Source: an uncultured Negativicutes bacterium | Lineage (GTDB): Bacteria; Bacillota; Negativicutes; Acidaminococcales; Acidaminococcaceae | Assembly: GCA_937926555.1 (NCBI GenBank) | Contig: CALAZX010000131.1 | Span: forward strand, 1-9,592 | Length of the DNA: 9,592 bases | Direction of reading: 5' to 3' | In this document: positions 5,048-9,592 of the stretch, piece after piece | Position numbering within the stretch: the stretch's first letter is position 1 | Layout of the letters: each line of letters starts with the position of its first letter | Translations under genes and position numbers: made by a program | Notes under the pieces: model-generated | Databases searched by the model: none | The model's input: only the letters and a program-made list of their open reading frames with translations | Told to the model about the DNA's origin: nothing

Positions 5048-6091
5048 TTGTTAAAGCACAAGAAGCTTTTTGGTGCTGCTGCAGTTGCAATGGCAATGAC
5101 GGCCGTTCTGGCCGCAGGTTGCGGTGGTGACAAAAAAGCCGCAGCTCCGGCTGACGGTAAAGGTCCGAAAGGTGATGTGATGGTTTACACCTCCATCTAT
5201 CCGGATATCATCGACAACATGTGCAAACCGAATGTCGCCAAAGCTTTCCCGAACCTGAAAGTGACCTGGTTCCAGGGCGGTACGGAGAAAGTGAAGACCA
5301 AGATCGCCGGCGAGATCAAAGCCAAGAAAATCGGCGCAGATGTGCTGATGGTGGCTGACCCCTCTTATTATTTGGCATTACAGAAAGACAATCTGCTGTT
5401 GGATTACATCTCCCCCAACCAGAAGGCCGTTGTTGCCGACAAGGACAAAAATGGCGCCTGGACCGCTGTCCGGATCAGTAACATGATTATCGCTTACAAC
5501 AAGGACAAGCTGAAACCGGAAGATGCTCCCAAGAGCTGGAAAGACCTGACCGATCCGAAATGGAAAGGCAAAATCGCCATGCCGAACCCGATGTTGTCCG
5601 GCACCGCTTATGTAGCGGTAGGCGCCCTGGCTGACAAATACGGCTGGGAATACTTCGACAAGCTGAAAGCCAACGGTATCCGTGTGGAGGAAGGCAACAG
5701 CGCCATCCAGAACAAACTGCTGACCGGCGAGTATGCCGCAGCCATGATTCTGGAGGAGAACATCCTGAAACTGGCCGCCACCAAACACGAGCCGCTGAAG
5801 GTTGTATATCCGTCCGACGGTATCATCTGCGTTCCGTCCCCGATCGCCATCTTCAACACCACGAAAAACCAGGAAGGCTCCAAAGCGCTGGTTGACTGGT
5901 GGCTGTCCAAAGAAGGACAGGAAGCTGTCGTGAAAGGCTGGATGCACTCCGTACGTGACGACGTGCAGCCGCCTGAAGGCGCACCTGCCCTGAAGACCCT
6001 GCTGCCTAACGCAGTGAAGGTTGACTGGCATAAACTGGCTACGGAAGACGCTCAGATCAAAGAAGCGTTCCGTTCCCGCGTGATGGATTGA
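5048..6091 (+). CDS. Lipoprotein substrate-binding protein of an AfuA/FbpA-type ABC importer (copy 1)
   Basis: A 347-residue binding protein starting at TTG. Residues 1-25 are a lipoprotein signal: Lys-rich start, hydrophobic core and lipobox LAAGC with the lipidated Cys at 25. The mature part has the extracellular solute-binding fold of the COG1840 group: VMVYTSIYPD (44-53), FQGGTEK (75-81), GADVLMVADPSYY (96-108), SWKDLTDPKWKGKIAMPNP (163-181) and EEGNSAIQNKLLTGEY (214-229). It captures ligand outside the membrane and delivers it to the permease downstream. Family members bind Fe3+, phosphosugars or phosphonates; the adjacent Tyr pair used by FbpA in the C-terminal lobe is not evident, so iron is not assured. 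The second copy downstream is roughly 70% identical by eye. A strong terminator follows immediately, so this copy may be made in excess over the rest of the operon. Confidence 0.9.
   Translation: MLKHKKLFGAAAVAMAMTAVLAAGCGGDKKAAAPADGKGPKGDVMVYTSIYPDIIDNMCKPNVAKAFPNLKVTWFQGGTEKVKTKIAGEIKAKKIGADVLMVADPSYYLALQKDNLLLDYISPNQKAVVADKDKNGAWTAVRISNMIIAYNKDKLKPEDAPKSWKDLTDPKWKGKIAMPNPMLSGTAYVAVGALADKYGWEYFDKLKANGIRVEEGNSAIQNKLLTGEYAAAMILEENILKLAATKHEPLKVVYPSDGIICVPSPIAIFNTTKNQEGSKALVDWWLSKEGQEAVVKGWMHSVRDDVQPPEGAPALKTLLPNAVKVDWHKLATEDAQIKEAFRSRVMD
5687..5734 (+). repeat. 48-base identical block shared with the paralogue (copy at 6870-6917)
   Basis: These 48 bases, encoding EEGNSAIQNKLLTGEY, are identical to 6870-6917 in the second binding-protein gene, including all third codon positions. 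Flanking sequence diverges. The two copies are direct repeats 1183 bases apart, suggesting gene conversion or strong recent conservation. Confidence 0.85.
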
Positions 6092-6113
6092 CAAATTTAT
6101 AACGGGTAAGTCT

Positions 6114-6148
6114 CTTGTGCAGACGGTCTCCGTCTGCACAAGGTTTTT
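6114..6148 (+). terminator. Intrinsic terminator after the first binding protein
   Basis: CTTGTGCAGACGG (6114-6126) pairs perfectly with 6130-6142 across a 3-base loop, a 13-base stem followed by GTTTTT. It starts 22 bases past the stop codon. Partial read-through would lower expression of the second binding protein, permease and ATPase relative to the first binding protein. Confidence 0.9.
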
Positions 6149-6192
6149 ACAATACTATTTAATTCAATGAACTTCAGTGTGTCATCTGCGGA

Positions 6193-6204
6193 CCAGGTGG
6201 GACA
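6193..6204 (+). promoter_or_regulatory. CCAGGTGGGACA motif, nearly repeated upstream of copy 1
   Basis: This 12-base sequence matches CCAGGTAGGACA at 4838-4849 at 11 positions. Both lie upstream of a binding-protein gene, but at different distances (about 33 versus 200 bases). It may be a shared operator half or a duplication remnant. No convincing -35/-10 pair was found in this spacer. Confidence 0.3.
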
Positions 6205-6236
6205 TTTGAGGTAAGTCCAAAGGAGAGAATGACCCT

Positions 6237-7274
6237 ATGTTTAGTAACAAGAAACTGTTAGGCGCTGCAGCACTGACGATGACTCTGTCTGCTGCTCTGA
6301 TGACCGGCTGCGGTGGCGGCGACAAAGCTCCCTCCGGCAAAGGCGGTCCCGAAGGCAAGGTGATGGTTTACACCTCCATGTATCCCGATATCATCGATTC
6401 CATGTGTAAACCCGACGTGAAGAAAGCCCTGCCCGAGCTGGACGTGACCTGGTTCCAGGGCGGTACCGAGAAAATCAAGACCAAGATCGCCGGCGAGATC
6501 AAAGCCGACAAGATCGGTGCCGATGTCCTGATGGTTGCAGATCCTTCCTACTACATCTATCTGAAGCAGAAAGGCCTGCTGCTGGACTACAAGTCCAAGA
6601 ACATGGATCATGTCGTAACCGGTTCCGACAAAGATGGCGCCTGGAGCCCTGTCCGCATCAACAACATGATCATCGCGTACAATGCGGATAAGGTAAGCAA
6701 GGACGAGATCCCCACCAGCTGGGAAGATCTGACCGATCCGAAATACAAGGGCAAAATCGCCATGCCGAACCCCATGCTGTCCGGTACCGCTTACGTAGCA
6801 GTAGGCGCGCTGGCTGACAAGCTTGGCTGGGATTACTTCAAACGCCTCAAAGACAACGGTCTGCGCGTAGAGGAAGGCAACAGCGCCATCCAGAACAAAC
6901 TGCTGACCGGCGAGTATAAAGCCGCCATCATCCTGGAGGAGAACATCCTGAAACTCCAGGAGACCAAACATGAGCCGCTGAAAGTATGCTACCCGAAAGA
7001 GGGCTGCATCCTGATCAATTCCCCGATCGGCATCATGAAAGCCACCAAGAACCCCACCGGTGCGAAGGCACTGGTTGACTGGTGGCTGTCCCCCGCAGGC
7101 CAGAAGGCTGTAACCGCGGGCTGGATGCACTCCGTACGTGACGACGTAGAGCCGCCGCATGGCGCTCCCGCCCTGAAGACCCTGCTGCCCAACGCCATCA
7201 AAGTGGACTGGGACAAGCTGGCTAAGGACGAGTCCGAGATCAAGGAGAAATTCCGCACCATCGTGATGGAATAA
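6237..7274 (+). CDS. Lipoprotein substrate-binding protein of an AfuA/FbpA-type ABC importer (copy 2)
   Basis: A 345-residue paralogue of the preceding gene, colinear along its length. Lipobox LMTGC places the lipidated Cys at 25. The shared blocks VMVYTSMYPD, TWFQGGTEK, GADVLMVADPSYY, GKIAMPNPMLSGTAYVAVGALADK and GWMHSVRDDV are kept. The copies differ most at the extreme N-terminus, at residues about 107-130 and in the segment about 250-270 (CYPKEGCILINSPIGIMKATKN here), which may alter ligand choice. ATG start with AAAGGAG eleven bases upstream. It lies between the terminator after copy 1 and a hairpin before the permease, so its expression may come from read-through or an undetected promoter. 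It probably serves the same permease with a different ligand or affinity; this is inference. As with copy 1, the FbpA-type Tyr pair is not evident. Confidence 0.9.
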   Translation: MFSNKKLLGAAALTMTLSAALMTGCGGGDKAPSGKGGPEGKVMVYTSMYPDIIDSMCKPDVKKALPELDVTWFQGGTEKIKTKIAGEIKADKIGADVLMVADPSYYIYLKQKGLLLDYKSKNMDHVVTGSDKDGAWSPVRINNMIIAYNADKVSKDEIPTSWEDLTDPKYKGKIAMPNPMLSGTAYVAVGALADKLGWDYFKRLKDNGLRVEEGNSAIQNKLLTGEYKAAIILEENILKLQETKHEPLKVCYPKEGCILINSPIGIMKATKNPTGAKALVDWWLSPAGQKAVTAGWMHSVRDDVEPPHGAPALKTLLPNAIKVDWDKLAKDESEIKEKFRTIVME

Positions 7275-7371
7275 TCCGTTCTTGCGGAATCAAGTGTTGT
7301 ACGTGTTTGTCTGAGTTTCAACAGGATGGCGCTCCGCTGTCCTGCAGCAACGAAGCAATCTGAAATTTACT

Positions 7372-7404
7372 GAAATCAGGGGACTTTTCCATGCCCCTGA
7401 TTTC
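7372..7404 (+). terminator. Hairpin between binding protein 2 and permease (attenuator or mRNA-stabilising stem)
   Basis: GAAATCAGGGG (7372-7382) and its exact complement (7394-7404) form an 11-base stem with an 11-base loop, about 45 bases before the permease start. The following bases are only moderately T-rich, so termination would be partial. Such stems between a binding-protein gene and its permease often protect the upstream mRNA and reduce downstream expression. The same gap also holds a smaller imperfect stem (7322-7344). Confidence 0.5.
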
Positions 7405-7449
7405 CTATTCTTTAACTCTCACCGGCCAAAACCGGGGAAAGGAGACAAA

Positions 7450-9129
7450 GTGAAAAAGTCTTTGCCCCGCCTGGATAGTAAATTCATCGTAATTGCTATT
7501 TCCGTGCTTTTATTATTGTATTTCATCGTATTCCCGTTACTGGTACTGATTTATGACAGCCTGTTTGTAGATGGTGTACTGGATATCAGCAACTATAAAG
7601 ACGTGTATGGCAAGGCCGTCAACTGGAGGGCCCTCACCAACACAGTGGAACTTTCCTTAATCGTTATGGTTGCCAGCGTTGTGGTTACATTTCCGATGGC
7701 CTGGCTTGTTGGGCGTACGGATCTTCCCGGTAAGAAAAAATTCCGGACAATCCTGGTAGCAAGCTATATGATCCCGCCATATGTGGGTGCGATCGCCTGG
7801 GTTCAGCTGCTGAACCCCAGTGTGGGCTATCTGAATGATGTGTTCAAATTCATCTTCGGCCTGTCGGCGGCACCTTTCAACATATATACGATGGGTGGTC
7901 TGGCCTGGGTGCTGACCCTGTTCTATTCTCCCTTCGCCTTCATCACTATTTCCCGGGCAATGGAGAAAATGGACCCCACGCTGGAGGAGGCGGCCCGTGT
8001 TTCCGGCGCTTCTCCGCTGAAGACCCTGATTGATGTGACCTTACCTCTGATGATGCCGTCCATCGTGGCCGGCGGTCTGCTGGTGTTCATCGCCGCAGGC
8101 TCCTGCTTCGGTATTCCCGCTATCGTGGGCATGCCCGGCAACATCGAAGTGATGACGACACGTATTGTTACTTTCGTATACATGGGTGACGCCAAAGGTA
8201 TCCGTGACGCCACGGCCCTGGCTGTATCCCTGATGGTGCTGGCCAACGCGCTGCTCTTCTTCATGAGCTGGATGCTGAGCCACAAGGACTACACCACCAT
8301 CAGCGGCAAGAGCACCCGCCCCAACATGGTTGAGCTGGGCAAATGGAAATGGCCGGCAGTGGGCCTGGTAGGCGGCTACGCATTCATCGCCGTGGTTCTG
8401 CCCCTGGCATCCATCGTCATGACCTCCTTCCTGGTGAGCATGTCCAAAGGCATCACGCTGAGCAACTTCGGCTTCGACGCCTGGATCCCTGTCATCACCA
8501 GCTCCCAGTACATGGAGAGCATCTGGCGCTCCGTGGTGTACGGCGTTGTGGCTGCCTGCATCGGCACCGTTCTGGCGCTGTTCATCGCTTACCTGTCCGT
8601 GAAGACCAAGATCTCCGGACGAAACCTGCCCGACCTGCTGGTTGTGCTGGGCGGTTCCACCCCCAGTATCGTTATCGCCCTGGCGCTGATCATCACCTTC
8701 TCGGGCAACTACGGACTGAACCTGTATTCCACCATGTGGATCCTGGTTGTGTCCTACCTGGTTAAATATATGACCATGAGCGTACGTACCATCGCCGCAT
8801 CGCTGAGCCAGGTCCACATCTCCCTGGAGGAGGCGGCCCTGAACTCCGGCGCAAGCTGGCTCCGTACCTGTAAAGATATCATCATACCGCTGATCGCACC
8901 GTCCATCGTGGCCGGCTGGTTCCTGATCTTCATGCCCAGCTTCTACGAACTGACCATGTCCAATCTGCTGTATGGTGCGGACACCAAGACAATCGGCGTA
9001 CTGCTGTATGAGCTGCAGACCTATGCGGACACCCAGAACGCTTCCGTACTGTCTGTGATCATTCTGCTGATTGTTCTGGTCGGCAATCTGATTCTTAGCA
9101 AAGCGACCAAAGGTAAAGTAAGTATCTGA
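7450..9129 (+). CDS. Fused double permease of the FbpB-type ABC importer
   Basis: A 559-residue inner-membrane protein made of two homologous permease halves, as in the FbpB/AfuB family, so one polypeptide forms the whole channel. About 12 hydrophobic segments are visible, roughly at residues 12-36, 65-88, 99-119, 148-170, 200-225, 252-275, 301-330, 358-383, 394-417, 425-445, 480-503 and 531-550. Each half carries the cytoplasmic EAA loop that docks with the ATPase: EEAARVSGASPLKTLIDVTLP (179-199) and EEAALNSGASWLRTCKDIIIP (460-480). It starts at GTG with AAAGGAG five bases upstream. The ATPase gene begins 17 bases after the stop, confirming one transporter. The family includes iron(III), phosphonate and hexose-phosphate importers, so the substrate is not fixed by this gene. 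Confidence 0.93.
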   Translation: MKKSLPRLDSKFIVIAISVLLLLYFIVFPLLVLIYDSLFVDGVLDISNYKDVYGKAVNWRALTNTVELSLIVMVASVVVTFPMAWLVGRTDLPGKKKFRTILVASYMIPPYVGAIAWVQLLNPSVGYLNDVFKFIFGLSAAPFNIYTMGGLAWVLTLFYSPFAFITISRAMEKMDPTLEEAARVSGASPLKTLIDVTLPLMMPSIVAGGLLVFIAAGSCFGIPAIVGMPGNIEVMTTRIVTFVYMGDAKGIRDATALAVSLMVLANALLFFMSWMLSHKDYTTISGKSTRPNMVELGKWKWPAVGLVGGYAFIAVVLPLASIVMTSFLVSMSKGITLSNFGFDAWIPVITSSQYMESIWRSVVYGVVAACIGTVLALFIAYLSVKTKISGRNLPDLLVVLGGSTPSIVIALALIITFSGNYGLNLYSTMWILVVSYLVKYMTMSVRTIAASLSQVHISLEEAALNSGASWLRTCKDIIIPLIAPSIVAGWFLIFMPSFYELTMSNLLYGADTKTIGVLLYELQTYADTQNASVLSVIILLIVLVGNLILSKATKGKVSI

Positions 9130-9146
9130 CGAAGGGATGGATTATT

Positions 9147-9592
9147 GTGGCACAACTCAAGCTTGAACATATATTTAAAAGATTTGGCAAAGTCACCGCT
9201 GTCGGTGATTTCAATATCGACGTTGCGGACGGGGAGTTCATCTCCTTCCTGGGACCTTCCGGTTGCGGCAAGACCACGACCCTGCGCATGATCGCAGGTT
9301 TCGAGAAACCCACCGAAGGCACCATCACCATCGGTGACCAGGTTGTCAGCGACGCCTCCAAGGGGCACTTCCTGCCTCCGGAGAAACGCGGCATCGGCAT
9401 GGTGTTCCAGTCCTACGCCGTATGGCCCCACATGAACGTGATCGACAACGTGGGCTACCCCCTGAAAATCCAGAAGGTTCCCAAGGAGGAGCGTCTGGAG
9501 CGTGTGATGAAGATGCTGAAACTGGTGCACCTGGAAGAATACGCGCACCGTTTCCCCAACCAGCTGTCCGGCGGCCAGCAGCAGCGTGTGGC
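9147..9592 (+). CDS. ABC importer ATPase, partial (runs off the right edge)
   Basis: The first 148 codons of an ATP-binding subunit. Visible motifs are Walker A GPSGCGKTT (residues 36-44), the Q-loop VFQSYAVWPHMNV (86-98) and the ABC signature LSGGQQQRV (140-148); Walker B and the C-terminal regulatory part lie outside. The Q-loop variant with AVWPH is typical of ATPases partnering AfuB/FbpB-type permeases. Start is GTG at 9147, 17 bases past the permease stop, with a weak GAAGGGA ahead of it. It should power import by docking on the two EAA loops of the permease. The truncation is the window edge, not a mutation. Confidence 0.93.
   Translation, partial: MAQLKLEHIFKRFGKVTAVGDFNIDVADGEFISFLGPSGCGKTTTLRMIAGFEKPTEGTITIGDQVVSDASKGHFLPPEKRGIGMVFQSYAVWPHMNVIDNVGYPLKIQKVPKEERLERVMKMLKLVHLEEYAHRFPNQLSGGQQQRV

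Noticed and set aside
1..9592. CRISPR array, insertion sequence, tRNA or rRNA
   Set aside because: No regularly spaced repeats, transposase-like products, terminal inverted repeats of a mobile element or RNA-gene signatures were seen.

Overview
The window looks like chromosomal DNA from an anaerobic, moderately GC-rich Firmicutes-type bacterium. Ribosome binding sites are of the AAAGGAG type and GTG and TTG starts occur. Two features point to a cell with a periplasm: a CbiK-type chelatase with an export signal, and an FbpB-type importer with lipoprotein binding proteins. A Negativicutes member (Acidaminococcus/Phascolarctobacterium/Veillonella-like) would fit, but this is inference without a database search.

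Left half, minus strand (read right to left): a DtxR/MntR-family metal-dependent repressor (2599-2982) with its own intrinsic terminator; an exported anaerobic cobaltochelatase-like protein, CbiK (1366-2391), with a clear promoter, a palindrome at its -35 region and a terminator; and an M19 membrane-dipeptidase-family peptidase (46-993) with an extended -10 promoter and two perfect inverted repeats upstream. A strong Shine-Dalgarno sequence at the extreme left edge suggests another minus-strand gene starting just outside.

Middle, plus strand: an FkbM-family methyltransferase (3269-4504) with an extra N-terminal Rossmann-like domain, very GC-rich and with codon use unlike its neighbours. It is divergent from the repressor. 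A 543-base non-coding stretch follows, moving from GC-rich to AT-rich and carrying several inverted repeats that look like the control region of the next operon.

Right half, plus strand: an ABC importer of the AfuA/FbpA (Fe3+-type, COG1840-like) class. It has two tandem, closely related lipoprotein binding proteins (5048-6091 and 6237-7274) separated by a perfect intrinsic terminator, then a fused double permease of 12 predicted membrane segments (7450-9129), then the start of the ATPase (9147 to beyond the window). Automatic annotation would call this iron uptake, but the classical iron-binding tyrosine pair is not where FbpA has it, so the substrate is open.

A possible theme is metal or tetrapyrrole handling: metal-responsive repressor, exported chelatase and a transporter class often linked to iron. 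Nothing here demonstrates a wholly new system. The most interesting points are the duplicated binding proteins with a shared upstream motif, the exported chelatase beside a DtxR-type repressor, and the structured control regions.
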